A DNA stretch of 32,860 nt from Mucidula mucida. Lineage: Eukaryota; Basidiomycota; Agaricomycetes; Agaricales; Physalacriaceae. The DNA is taken from contig JADNYV010000381.1 of NCBI GenBank assembly GCA_015501055.1, positions 1 to 32,860 of the forward strand. The letters run 5' to 3'. The notes beneath the pieces were generated by a model. The model had not been told where the DNA came from and ran no database searches. It was given only the letters and a program-made list of their open reading frames with translations. The first letter of the stretch is position 1. Every line of letters begins with the position of its first letter. The position numbers and the translations under genes are program-made. Below are positions 1 to 9,676 of the stretch, one piece after another.

Positions 1-398
1 AACATCTGGAAGAATAAGGTTTGTTGGTGAAAGTATAAGAGATTATGGGCAACTGGAGGAGTAAAGCTCAATTTGAGATAGAGTATGTGGCTTCATTCAC
101 ACTAGTTGTATAACTGAAATGACTTATGAATAGATTATATGATGTAGACCTCTGCTTATTCAGATAAGGGTGCCATGCAGAAGCAAAAGAAGCAGCATTT
201 GGTATGCACTGTCAGATTCTTAATGTACAGTGCCTTTGTACTGCAGGAAATATAAGCTACTATGTACTATTACCAGCTAGCTTTGAATTTGGGTGCTGTG
301 CTCAACAGTAGGACAAGGAATATAGCTGATATAAAGCGTGTATAAGGATTTCTCTTAAAAGTTTATGTCAACACTCGAATATTGGTGCAGATTGTATA
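1..398. other. Non-coding left flank
   Basis: I see no convincing gene in this AT-rich stretch. Open frames are short and carry no recognisable motif. It ends at the TA dinucleotide (397-398) that serves as left target site of the adjacent MITE. Confidence 0.5.
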
Positions 399-642
399 CT
401 GTAGCGTTTCAACCGTAACTTCACAGCCTGTGACCCATTATGGTCTGAAGTTGCAGCGAACAGCTTCACAGACCCTTAAATTGCCTTTTTTGGACAGTTC
501 CGCTTATAGCGGGACCTGAAATTTCCTTATTTGGAGGCTCGTGCCTGACCAAAGTGGTCCGTGACCCGTTATGATGTATATATAGCTTCACTTCAAAGAC
601 CCCCGTGACCCGTTATGTGAATTTGCGGTCGAAACGCTACAG
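399..642. mobile_element. MITE, 244 bp, TA target-site duplication
   Basis: The ends are inverted copies: CTGTAGCGTTTC at 399-410 and GAAACGCTACAG at 631-642. The similarity continues about 18 bp further inward with a few mismatches. The element is flanked by TA on both sides (397-398 and 643-644), as expected for a Tc1/mariner-type cut-and-paste insertion. It is too short to encode a transposase, so it would be a non-autonomous MITE. Inside are three direct copies of a motif like GTGACCCGTTATG, starting near 429, 561 and 605. The terminal repeats and TA sites are seen directly. The superfamily is inferred from the TA duplication only. Confidence 0.78.
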
Positions 643-1148
643 TACCTTTGCTATCCAGCCCAATATCAGAACCACCAGATTTGTCATGATGCAAAGCCTG
701 AGGCTCGACTAAGACGTCTGCGGAGAAGGCCTTGCCCCCCTTGTGAGAAAGCGAGAGCGAACAATGCGGCAATGAACAGTAAGTTGAAACTTGTCGGGAC
801 TGAACAGGTGCGGAGTACATGCAAATTCAAAACTGGATTCAGCTGACTACTTACAGGTCCTTTATACTTTACAGGTAAATACTATAAATATCAATCAGAG
901 CCATGACAAACTACGGAGGGAATGGTGGCAAGTTGGTGGTGACGGCACTGGTGGCGGGCGCCGGGATTGGGAGTACCGGTATTGAGTGTAGTGATGCACT
1001 TGATATTCCAACACCCCTCATTCGTACAGTAAAGCTACACAGTCGGGAGTTGGGACGAACGGATGATAGCGGCCACGTGATGCACTTGAACTGCCGGACA
1101 CGACAACAGCCGATCATTCTTTCCTTGCTGCTTGCGATCATCAACACC
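643..1148. other. Upstream region of kinase-like gene 1
   Basis: No separate gene is supported here. A reading frame is open in phase with the first exon of the next gene from about 903, so a longer N-terminus is formally possible. The paralogues are conserved from the ATG corresponding to 1149, so that start is preferred. The last 80 bases carry the E-box listed separately. Confidence 0.45.
1074..1079 (+). promoter_or_regulatory. CACGTG E-box upstream of kinase-like copy 1
   Basis: CACGTG lies about 70 bp before the ATG at 1149, followed by ATGCACTTGAAC, which recurs before copies 2 and 5. CACGTG is a typical bHLH-factor site in fungi. Conservation of its position before three paralogues (1074, 3023, 6162) is seen directly; the regulatory role is inferred. 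Confidence 0.45.
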
Positions 1149-2345
1149 ATGGTTTCCCGCTTTATGTGGCTTGGCTTTGGCAAAGCTCACAAGAAGATCA
1201 AGTTCAAGGCTCTCGACGACAAAATTCTTGGGGGAAAGTTCGGCGACATGTTCGAGGAATTCCCTTTCACCTCCCCCGAGCCTGTATTCGTTTTGCCACA
1301 CGACCCATATCTCAACAATAGCGAAGGGCTTTCGCTGAAAATCACATTTTCACAGGCTCTGGCATGGGGAAATGGCATAGACACCGATTCTTCGGTATTC
1401 TTCATCGGATTTCATGGTGAAGGCGATGAGCAGAAGATGTTTTGCGTCAAGGTGTTATTTAACATAGAAAAGACCGAGCCGGACGATAATTGCTACAAGG
1501 CCATTGACAAAATGCTTGCAGACGCGAAGTTCTACGGTCAGAATCTTCGGGGCGTCGCTGGGATTTTGGTACCGCGTCACTATGGTGTGTGGCGCGCGCG
1601 ACCAAGAGAATGGGGCGGCACGATCCTGTGTAGCATCACGGAATGGGCTGGCACTCCGTGGACTCAGCTCGTTGCCGCGGGGCGTGCTACCACCGATCTC
1701 GCGTATGTTCGGCCTCGGTTTCTAGTTATGCTCATCGCGCTCATTTGTTGTGTTCAGGATAAAGCTAGGGCGTTCAGTTGAACGACTTCATGATCGTGGC
1801 ATCCATCACCATACGCTATATATTCCTGCTGATTTGCATCACCTACTCTTCCGTGTCGACAAGACCGCTGCCGGCTCAACAACGACTTGTTTTGTCATCG
1901 ACTTCTCAAGGGCGAGAATGACACCGTGTACCAGAAATCTCCCCATCCTTCCCGTCGATTTGAATGACTTGGGGCCAACTGTCGGTTGCGAAGAAGCCTT
2001 AAATCTCATTTATATCCTCCGCATGTATCATAAAGATGTAAAAGGTAAGTTTGCATTCACAAGTTTTATTCTTTGTCCTGACGCACAGAACAAGTGGAGT
2101 TACCTTCAAGCCACTTGTACCGTGCCATACGTTTTGTCAGTCACTACTCTGCTCAGCACCCCTCACTTAGCAATGCAGAAGTGATGCTGGTTCAACGCCA
2201 CCATTTCTTTGCTGACGAACCGCCACTCGAACCAGACATCACGTTTGAATTTCGCGCGGATGGGAAGGTGGTCTTCAATCGGGAAAGTTCCGATACGCTT
2301 ACAAAATGCTTATCGGAGGCGTATATTTCTTCTATATTATCCTGA
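1149..2345 (+). CDS. Kinase-like protein, paralogue 1 (intact, 3 exons)
   Basis: Three exons, 1149-1702, 1758-2044 and 2089-2345, joined by GT-AG introns of 55 and 44 nt, give a continuous 365-residue protein. The start was chosen because all paralogues begin with M-A/V-S-R followed by LWLGF. Protein-kinase-like landmarks are a candidate ATP-lysine in FCVKVLF (K101), a hinge-like WGGTILCSITEWAG (about 156-169), a catalytic-loop-like LHDRGIHHHTL (195-205) and VIDFS (231-235) where kinases have DFG. The catalytic-loop aspartate of HxDxxxxN is not evident, so it may be a pseudokinase or an atypical kinase. No signal peptide or membrane segment is seen. The C-terminal third contains a His-rich QRHHFFADEPPLEPDITF block conserved in the family. 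The fold is inferred by motif and unverified. The family could be Agaricomycete-specific. Confidence 0.7.
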
Positions 2346-3022
2346 CGTGGGCACGTACATACGTATTACAAGACGACGCAACAGTACCAGGACGGTCGGA
2401 CAGTGCGGACATACCCATTCAAGGTGTCGTGGGTTTTTCCATTGGGTGAACATGGACACGGAGGAGTTGTAGAAAACGTCGTACATTGCTATAACAGAGC
2501 CTAACTTCAATGATGAAAGTGTGCAATAATCTTTCGTGCCCTCAAAAGTCTGAGCGCCGTTAAACAGACGCCAGGACTTGGTCATCGGAATCCCGCGTTC
2601 GTTCCCGGCGTTGCATTCGAAAGTCGTTGCACAAGCGGACTCGGCGACCTCGATTGATTCCCCACCATTGAATTCCCTATGGAGCAGGAAATTGAGGTCC
2701 TACAAAGTGTCTGATCGGCTCACCTGCTATAAAGGCCTGGGCAGGGATTGATGGCAGTATCTATGGGCGGCGGAAGAGCTTTCGAAGGTCACGGGGAAGT
2801 AAAGCGGAAGAGAAACGGTCCCTTGATAGGTGACCTTTTTCTACTTGCACTGACGGGTGGCCGCCGCTGTAAGACTTTACCACAAGTGTCAAGACCCGTC
2901 CGACGACGACGGCTTCCTTCGACCTCCGAGTCTCCAGCGAGAGGGTACTGCCGTTGTCCTTGTAGCAGGCTAAGCATGTCCATCTTCTAGTCTCATGCTA
3001 CAGAGGCATGAATTTTGACGCC
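2346..3022. other. 3' flank of copy 1 with decayed duplicate sequence
   Basis: The first part (about 2346-2540) aligns by eye with the 3' flank of copy 2 (about 4528-4730), so the duplication unit extends past the stop codon. The part around 2640-2830 aligns with 5600-5770 and 16230-16440. It shares a motif like GTCTGATCG, followed by CACCTGCTAT and a GGCGGCGGAAGAG run. That is remnant sequence of the minus-strand gene described at 5078-5972. No intact gene is present. Confidence 0.5.
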
Positions 3023-3028
3023 CACGTG
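3023..3028 (+). promoter_or_regulatory. CACGTG E-box upstream of kinase-like copy 2
   Basis: Same site as at 1074, 72 bp before the ATG at 3100 and again followed by ATGCACTTAAAC. The gene behind it is a pseudogene, so the site is probably inherited with the duplication. Confidence 0.4.
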
Positions 3029-3099
3029 ATGCACTTAAACCTTTGACAAACACGATCAGGTTCAGTCTTTTCCTCATTGGTGCCATCATCAACTCGGAC

Positions 3100-4533
3100 A
3101 TGGCCTCACGCTCTCTGTGGCTTGGCTTCGGCAAGGCTAATAAGAAGATCGAGCTTAGCCCTTTGAATGATGATCATCTGGAAGACAAATTCGCCGCCAT
3201 GTTCGAGCCTTTTCCCTTCGCCAGTTATGACCCCGAACCTCTCCTGGAGGTACCCTACAATCCGCGAATGAATACCTTCGACGGGCTGGCTCGGAAGCTC
3301 TCATTCGACCAGGCGCTTGCCTGAGGAGATGGAATCGACAACGAATCGTCGATATTCTTTCCTGCGTTTTACATTGACGGCGAGGACCAGCAGACGTTGT
3401 TTTGCGCAAAGGTGCTATTTAACACCGAGAAGGTGAAGCCGGACGACAATTGTAACCAAGCAATCCAGAAGATGCTTGCCGATGCAAATTACTATGGGCC
3501 GGGACGTTGCTGGGACATTGGTACCGCGGCATTATGGGGTGTGGTGTGCGAAAACTGGCAAATGGGGCGGCACGGTTTTATGCAGTGTGACGGAATGGGC
3601 CGGCGTTTCCTGGGATAAGGTCGCCGCCAGAAAGGGGGATGCTACGATGATCAAGTATGTTCAATTTGTTTCTGGTCATGCTTCTGCGCACTCATTCGTT
3701 TCCAACTTCTAGGAAAGCCATAAGTCGTACGGTTGAACGACTGCATGATCGATACATCCATCATCATCAACTGTATCGTCGTCGTGAGTTACACCACCTT
3801 CTGGTTCGCGAGGACAAGACCGATGCCGGCACCATAACAAGATGCTTTGTGGTCGATTTCTCCAAGGCTACGACAAGCCTATGCACTAGAAATCTCCCCA
3901 TCCTTCCAGTCGATGCTCATATATGTGATGCACGTAATGACTGCAATGAAGCCCGGAGTGTTTCTTCTCGACATGTTCGAACCAGCTAGAAGTGCATTTG
4001 CATGAATGCCGTTTTGTTCTTTTGTACTGACATTCAGGTTCAGTGTCCCCTTCAACTCAGATGTACCGTGCCATACGTTTTGTCAGTCACTACTCTGCTC
4101 AGCACCCCTCACTTAGCAATGCAGAAGTGATGCTGGTTCAGCGCCACCATTTCTTTGCTGATGAGCCGCCCCTCGAGCCAGGCATCACGTTTGGATTTCG
4201 CTCGTATGGGAAGGTTGTTAGATTCCCAGGCAAGCCGACGTTCCCGAGGTTGCGCATGATCCGGCGCGCCTCGTTAGTCAGCATGACCTGCCCGACTGTT
4301 CTCCTAGATTCTCCCCGTTTCTTCTTACTCTTGGACATCCTCTTATGGACACTTATGTAGAACATTCTAGTATTGAAACAGTAGTATAAAAGCCAGTGTA
4401 TTCTCAGGCAGTAAAATCAATAAAGTCTCTTTTCTACTTATCTCTCCGACAAAGGTCATCTTCAATGGGAAAGGTTCGGAACCGCTGACAGAAAGCTTAT
4501 CGGAGGAGTTTATTGAGTTGTTTATTATCCTAA
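3100..4533 (+). pseudogene. Kinase-like paralogue 2 (broken, LTR-interrupted)
   Basis: Aligned with the intact copy at 6217, this copy keeps the same three-exon plan (first intron 3655-3712) but has several lesions. A TGA at 3322-3324 replaces a conserved TGG codon. An 8-nt deletion near 3498 shifts the frame just before the VPRHYGVW segment. A net 5-nt deletion near 3960 shifts exon 2. A 236-bp solo LTR sits in the last exon (4216-4451). Coding-like sequence of the C-terminus resumes after the LTR at 4457. Between 4062 and 4140 it is identical to copy 1 for 79 nt, far more similar than the rest of the gene. It cannot make the full protein. Confidence 0.85.
4216..4451 (+). mobile_element. Solo LTR, 236 bp, with 5-bp TSD
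   Basis: The insert begins TGTTAG and ends CCGACA, so it has the TG...CA ends of an LTR. It is flanked by AAGGT on both sides (4211-4215 and 4452-4456), and removing it restores alignment with paralogues 1 and 4. Inside are a TATAAAA box (4385-4391) and an AATAAA signal (4419-4424), both on the + strand, as expected for LTR promoter and polyadenylation regions. No internal retroelement sequence remains, so it probably arose by LTR-LTR recombination. It is not the same sequence as the 529-bp LTR at 29011. Confidence 0.88.
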
Positions 4534-4787
4534 TGCAGGCATGGACATTCCACCAAGACGGCGCAGCAGTACCTAGACGGCCGGACAATGTACGGATGGA
4601 TGCGTGGTCGGTGACGTGGGCACGGAGGAGATGGAGGAGGAAACATACTGTAGCCCTTTTTAAGTATCTTCATATTATAATAGAGCCTGACTTGAGCGTT
4701 GCAATCCTGAACGAGTTCTTTCATGTGATGGGCTCTGGTATGTTCAGGGTTGAGTAACACACCGTCGTCACCACCATTACTGACTTC

Positions 4788-5079
4788 ATGGCTTCACGCT
4801 TTCTGTGGCTCGGCAAAGCTGAGAAAAAGTTCAAGTTTCAAGCCTACGAAGACGAGTCTATGAAGGACATATCGTTTCCGCATTTCCCCTCCACCTCCTC
4901 CGAACCTCTCTTGATCTTGCCATTTGACCCACAAATGAACAACAGCGAAGGGCTGCCTGAAAAATTCCCATTTCCAGATGTACTTGCGTGGGGTGACGGC
5001 TTAGACAATGAATCTTCGATATTCTTCGATGGGTACTACAAAGAAAGTAACGAGCAGAAGGCTAAGCCGGACGATTAGA
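4788..5079 (+). pseudogene. Kinase-like paralogue 3 (5' fragment)
   Basis: The open frame starts MASRFLWLG and follows the family through the WGDG-D-ESS-FF segment, then reaches a stop at 5076-5078. Relative to copy 1 about 38 nt are missing just after the GAGCAGAAG stretch. This removes the FC-KV-F strand with the candidate ATP-lysine, and homology to the kinase-like gene ends near the stop. The upstream site corresponding to the E-box reads CATGTG near 4724, a one-base transition from CACGTG. It is a truncated gene copy. Confidence 0.8.
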
Positions 5080-5972
5080 GTCTCCAGGCATTCCATAGCA
5101 ACCAAAGCGTTTCCAAACTCTTCGCGATACTGCTGATAACGACCGTTGAGGATGAAAGTGTACACGGCCGCGACTTTCAGGAGACTTTCGGCAGAGAGGA
5201 GACGATGCGCAGAGTGTCTGACACTGGGAGTTTACACTGCGTTCAAATCGCCCGGTGGCGCTGTGACGGAGACTGCTGGGTTCTTTTGAGATTGCAAAAG
5301 TAATTGCTACGAGTACGCCCAAGCGCGTGCGGATTCCATTTGGACTATGAAGGTTAACTAGAATTTTTGCAAACGACATCTGGAAACGTACTGTCCATCT
5401 TTAATCATCTTTGCCTTGAGCGGTGGTACTTAGTTATCTGAACTTGGGCTCTTTGCTGTCGGTCATCATTAATTTCGATGTGTGCGCTTCGCCCAATGTT
5501 TTCTTCAGGAAATTGATGAGCTGCAGCTTGTCGACATGTAATACACGGATGAGAGTTACAGTGCTTGTGATGGCAAACTGACACATCGGGGTTTCTAACT
5601 TAGTCAAAGTCATGGTAGGAGCCGGCTGAATGACCTCGACAAATCGGCACCCGATTACAACGTTCTACAAAGCTATTCCCAGATCAATTGAAAATAAAGG
5701 CGTTGTCTGATCGCTTACCTCCTATGAAGAGGTATGAGATAGCATTTCCAGGCGGCGGAGGAGATTTCAAAAGGCCGCAAGAAATCAGCGCGCGAGAAGA
5801 CGATGGATATGGTCTCAGCGGTGATGGGGCGCTTACGCTTCCACCACGGCGCTTGTAGATGCGAGTAGTACACGTTGACTAGACACGCGTCACAAGCGCC
5901 GTAACGGGATAGAGAATCGGATAATGAGAAATTCTTAATTGTTATCGCGCCAAGGAGTGGGGACCGGTTCAT
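5078..5972 (-). pseudogene. Remnant of an unknown minus-strand gene, copy 1
   Basis: This block is repeated at 15718-16602 and, more weakly, around 2640-2830. On the minus strand it contains coding-looking segments in different frames. One (about 5208-5080) includes AVYTFILNGRYQQYREEFG. One (about 5595-5460) includes HVDKLQLINFLKKTLGEAHT and ends at a stop. One (about 5920-5740) includes RYGACDACLVNV and KRKRPITAETISIVFSRADF. A probable donor site GTAAGC follows the last segment near 5727-5722. I do not recognise the family. No continuous frame links the segments, so it is either intron-rich or decayed. Its repeated presence beside the kinase-like copies shows the two were duplicated as one unit. 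Confidence 0.5.
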
Positions 5973-6161
5973 ATCAGAATGCAGCAGAGAAAAGAAGGGC
6001 GCTACACTGTCAGGCGGAGATGTTTTGTAGAGATGTCAGCAGATATGAAGATAGCCGTGCTCTCAAGAACGGAGAGGAAGAACGCAGCACGCAAGAGCCA
6101 CAGATGACAGAACAAGCACGAGAATGTTCTAGTTCGGAACTGGTTGACAAATATTAGCGGC

Positions 6162-6167
6162 CACGTG
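6162..6167 (+). promoter_or_regulatory. CACGTG E-box upstream of kinase-like copy 4
   Basis: CACGTG in the context GGCCACGTGA, identical to the context at copy 1, 50 bp before the ATG at 6217. It is the same conserved upstream element and may drive this intact copy. Confidence 0.45.
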
Positions 6168-6216
6168 ACGAATGCGGTTCATCAGGCTTTGAAACTCACC
6201 ATCATCATCAACCGAC

Positions 6217-7439
6217 ATGGCTTCACGCAAACACACACGCATTCTGTGGCTTGGCTTCAACGAGGTCAAGGAGGAGATCAAGTTTCGTCCTTTGAAAGAT
6301 AGATATCTGGAAGGCGAATTCACCGCCATGTTCGAGCCTTTCCCCTTCCCCAGCTCCGACCCCGAACCTCTCCTTGAAGTGCCCTTCAAAGCGCGAATGA
6401 ACGACACCGAGGGGAAACCTCGGGAATACTCACTTGACCAGGCACTCTCGTGGGGATACGGCCTCGACAGCGAATCGTCGCTCTCCTTCCCCGCGTATTA
6501 CGTTGATGGCGAGGGCCAGCAGACGCTGTTTTGTTTAAAGGTGGTGTTCAACACCGAAAAGGTAGAGCCGGACCACTATTGTAAGCAAGCAATCCGAAGG
6601 CTGCTTGCGGACGCAAACTTCTATGGGCATCATCTGCGGGATGTTGCGGGCACGCTGGTGCCGCGGCACTATGGGGTGTGGCGCGCGAAGACTGGCGAAT
6701 GGGGCGGCACGGTCCTATGCAGTGTGACGGAATGGGGCGGCGTTACCTCGGATAAGGTTGCCGCCAAAAAGCGTGATACTACGATGGTCAAGTGCGTTCG
6801 ACGTGTGTCTGGTCATGCTTCTGCGCACTCATTTGTTTCGAACATCTAGGAAAGCCATAGGTCGTACGATCGAACGACTTCACAATCACTCCATCCATCA
6901 TAATCAACTGCGCCATGCTGGCCAGGTACATCACCTCCTAGTTCGATTTGACAAGACCGATGCCGGCACTATAACAAGATGCTTTGTTGTTGATTTCTCA
7001 AAGGCTGCAAAGGTGCCATGCGCTAGAAATCTCCCAATCCTTCCTATCGACGCTGATGTCTATGATGGACCTGCGGGCAAGGGTTGCAATGAAGCCCGGA
7101 GTGTCACCTATCTTCTCGGCATGTCCAAACCAGAAGTCGACAGTGTGTTTGTAGTTGTGTCTTTCGTTTTTTTACTGACGGAAAGGACAAGTGTCACCCT
7201 CAAGCAACATGTGCCGCGCCATACGTTTCTGCGAACGGTATTCTGCTCAGCATCCCTCGCTTGATAACGCAGCTGTTATGGTGGTTCAGCGCCACCATTT
7301 CTTTTCTGACGAGCCGCCGCTTGAACCAGACATTACGTTTGGATTCCGTCCGGATGGGAAGGTGGTCTTCGACGTTACAGATTCTGATAGCGTTGTAAAA
7401 CGTTTACCAGAGGTTTATGTCGAGTCTTTAGTATCCTAA
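6217..7439 (+). CDS. Kinase-like protein, paralogue 4 (intact, 3 exons)
   Basis: Exons 6217-6791, 6850-7142 and 7186-7439 with GT-AG introns of 58 and 43 nt give 373 residues without a stop. The intron positions and phases (2, then 1) match copy 1. Landmarks are FCLKVVF with a candidate ATP-lysine, VPRHYGVW, WGGTVLCSVTEWGG, ERLHNHSIHHNQL in the catalytic-loop position, FVVDFSKA in the DFG position, and the His-rich QRHHFFSDEPPLEPDITF near the C-terminus. As in copy 1 the HRD-type aspartate seems replaced, so catalytic activity is doubtful. The protein appears soluble and intracellular. With copy 1 it is one of two members still able to make a complete product. The kinase-like fold is inferred from motifs only. 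Confidence 0.72.
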
Positions 7440-7730
7440 ATCATCTAAGTAGATTCCTTGTTCTCCTGCATCCCCATCTATAACCAAATCTGAACTCCGT
7501 TGGCCTGATTTCGATGCCGCGTTGTGTTTGTCCCGTGTATTGACATCCTTCCTTCCTATCAGAACTAAACTGGGTGTACCATCGCTATCAAATCCAATCT
7601 CCACATCCAGAACAAAGACATAAAACGCTTCGCCTGATTGCGTGGAACCCAGCTGCCTTTTCGATTTGTCCCATCCTTACTCCGTCGCATCTACCCAGTC
7701 ACTCAACCAGTTTCCCCCTCTCTTGTTGGC

Positions 7731-9676
7731 ATGCAGACTAGCTTGCAGGCTGACGTTCGCCGGCCTCCCCTTGTGGGCAAGCTTGCCGTCGACATTCATC
7801 ATACGTTGCGCAATGCATTACATTTCCCCGACTTGACTAGAAACGAGCTCTTCGAGATCGTCAGAGCGGCTCATGCATCTTCTGAAGAGCTCTACTCGGC
7901 TCTTTCTGCTTCCGGGGGAGATTGTTGAGACGTCTGATTCTCCTCCTGAAGGTGGGTTGGTAGTGTGGCGCTGTTCAAGACTCTCATATTCTTCAGATTC
8001 AGATACGGAGACGGATACGGACGCAGATACGGATATGGACTCAGATGCATCTCCACATACGGGTGCAGATTCGGGTAGCCGACGAGGGAAGCGCGATGCT
8101 CGCAACACTGCGTTCATAGAACACCCGGCAGAGTTATCCGACGAGTTTGTCTCCGATGACTCTGTTGTCGGCGACGAGAGCGTGCCCCGGAGTACGGTTG
8201 CGGAACCAGGATCGGATAGAAGCCGGATTCTACCCGAGGATCTGCGCGCCACTGCAGCCGATGTTCCCCCCGTTCTTCGAGGCCACGAAGAAGAGGAGAG
8301 TGTTGATGATTCATTCCCCGAAGAGCACTCCGCGTACGACATTCGAGCTCTCACCTCCAAGTCTCGCACCAAGAATATCGACCAATTCATTACGTCCTGC
8401 TTCGACACCTCGATTATTCCTCATGATGTCTCTGCCAACCTTGCCATGACACGTCCTGTACGTGCAGTGGAAAGAGCCATCAGAGAAGGAGACCGGCTCA
8501 CCGAGTTGGTGTACGCCCAAAAACTGGGCGACATCTTTCATCGATTCATGTCGGAGATGAAAGAGGATCTTGCCGTTAAGGAACTCACGAAATCGCTTCG
8601 CGAGATACTTACGTCTGGTCCTCGGCTAGCGAATAGGTGTCGACAATTTCATAGCGAGGGAGATGTTGAATTTGCGTTCCGAGCCTCCCATCTCACGATC
8701 GTTGCTGAGCTTATTAATCATCTGGAGAATCGCACGGGCAGCGATCGTTTATATCCAATTAGAGGCGTAGTGGTGGCCAGAAACAACAACATACGGATGT
8801 TGAACTGGCCAAATGTCCCTGCGAGATCAAGAAGAAGAGTTCCATTGGCGCAGTCTACATGTCACTGCTACTCGACATCACAGGCGGAAGTTTGAGACAT
8901 CTGCATCACGAGATGGAGAGGAGGAAGGTCTTTGGCCACACGTATAAGTTTTGTTGGCCCGCCGGCGAAGCTGCAAAACTCGATAGGGAGACCCAGCCTC
9001 TCGTACAGCTGTACACCCAGCTTATCGAAAAAGGAACCTGCTTTGGAATCGCATCGAGCCATGATTTCTCGTACTTCGTGGTGCCACGGCGGCTCTATCT
9101 ATCACGCCTCTACAGCACCTATCCTTCGCCCAACGACGGAAACATCGAAAGTTACTTCGACTGAAGACTCAACGAAGACGCCGATGAACAATGCACTGTA
9201 TACCCTATACAGATTTCTGCGCGTGGCGATCAACGTGACTTGGCATGACAAATTCTTCCTTATGCTCAAGAAGGAGTTAGAGACCATTAGGCCCGCTGCC
9301 AAGGCAGATCCTGTATTCAAACAGAATGGCTGCATCAATGTCGGTCCAGAAAGTGAGACGGCACAAGAGAATCGGCAGACGAAGGGGAAACTCCGCTTGA
9401 AGGAGACCGTGCCCGCTCCGGCGCCAAATGCGACGACAAAGCGTCCCATCGAACGAAGAAAGGCGACGGCAGAGCCGGTCGTCGCGGCACAGGCAGCCCC
9501 CCCCTCGAGGAACACGAAATGCGCCTGTAGTTCAGGCTGCTCCGACCGTACCGCCCGCTAAGCCGAGTCGATCAGTTCCCATTACGAGGGCAACAGTAGC
9601 GCCTAGATCTGACCCCCCGGCGGCGACGGGCACAAGCAAGCAGAAGAAGACAAACACGAAGGGAGGGCGCCAGTAA
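7731..9676 (+). pseudogene. Unknown acidic-region protein, frame-shifted
   Basis: Four consecutive open frames read as one protein if small indels are allowed. They are 7731 to about 7915, about 7915 to about 8770, about 8800-9164, and about 9165-9500, continuing to a stop at 9674-9676. Two shifts fall on homopolymers, a G5 run near 7913 and a C8 run at 9496-9503. The others lie near 8770-8790 and 9160. The N-terminal part is followed by a very acidic Ser/Asp/Thr stretch (about 7987-8060, a DNA repeat of GATACG-like units). A helical middle part includes VERAIREGDRLTELVYAQKL, and the Pro/Ala/Lys-rich tail ends KQKKTNTKGGRQ. I do not recognise the family. It may be a real decayed gene, or a gene whose homopolymers are wrong in the assembly. 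Confidence 0.5.

Noticed and set aside
903..1148. N-terminal extension of kinase-like gene 1 from 903
   Set aside because: The frame is open, but paralogues are conserved in protein sequence only from the ATG matching 1149, and the stretch contains the conserved E-box region.
7987..8060. GATACG-type tandem repeat as a microsatellite independent of coding
   Set aside because: It lies within an open frame and encodes an acidic Asp/Thr/Ser run, so it is better explained as low-complexity protein sequence.
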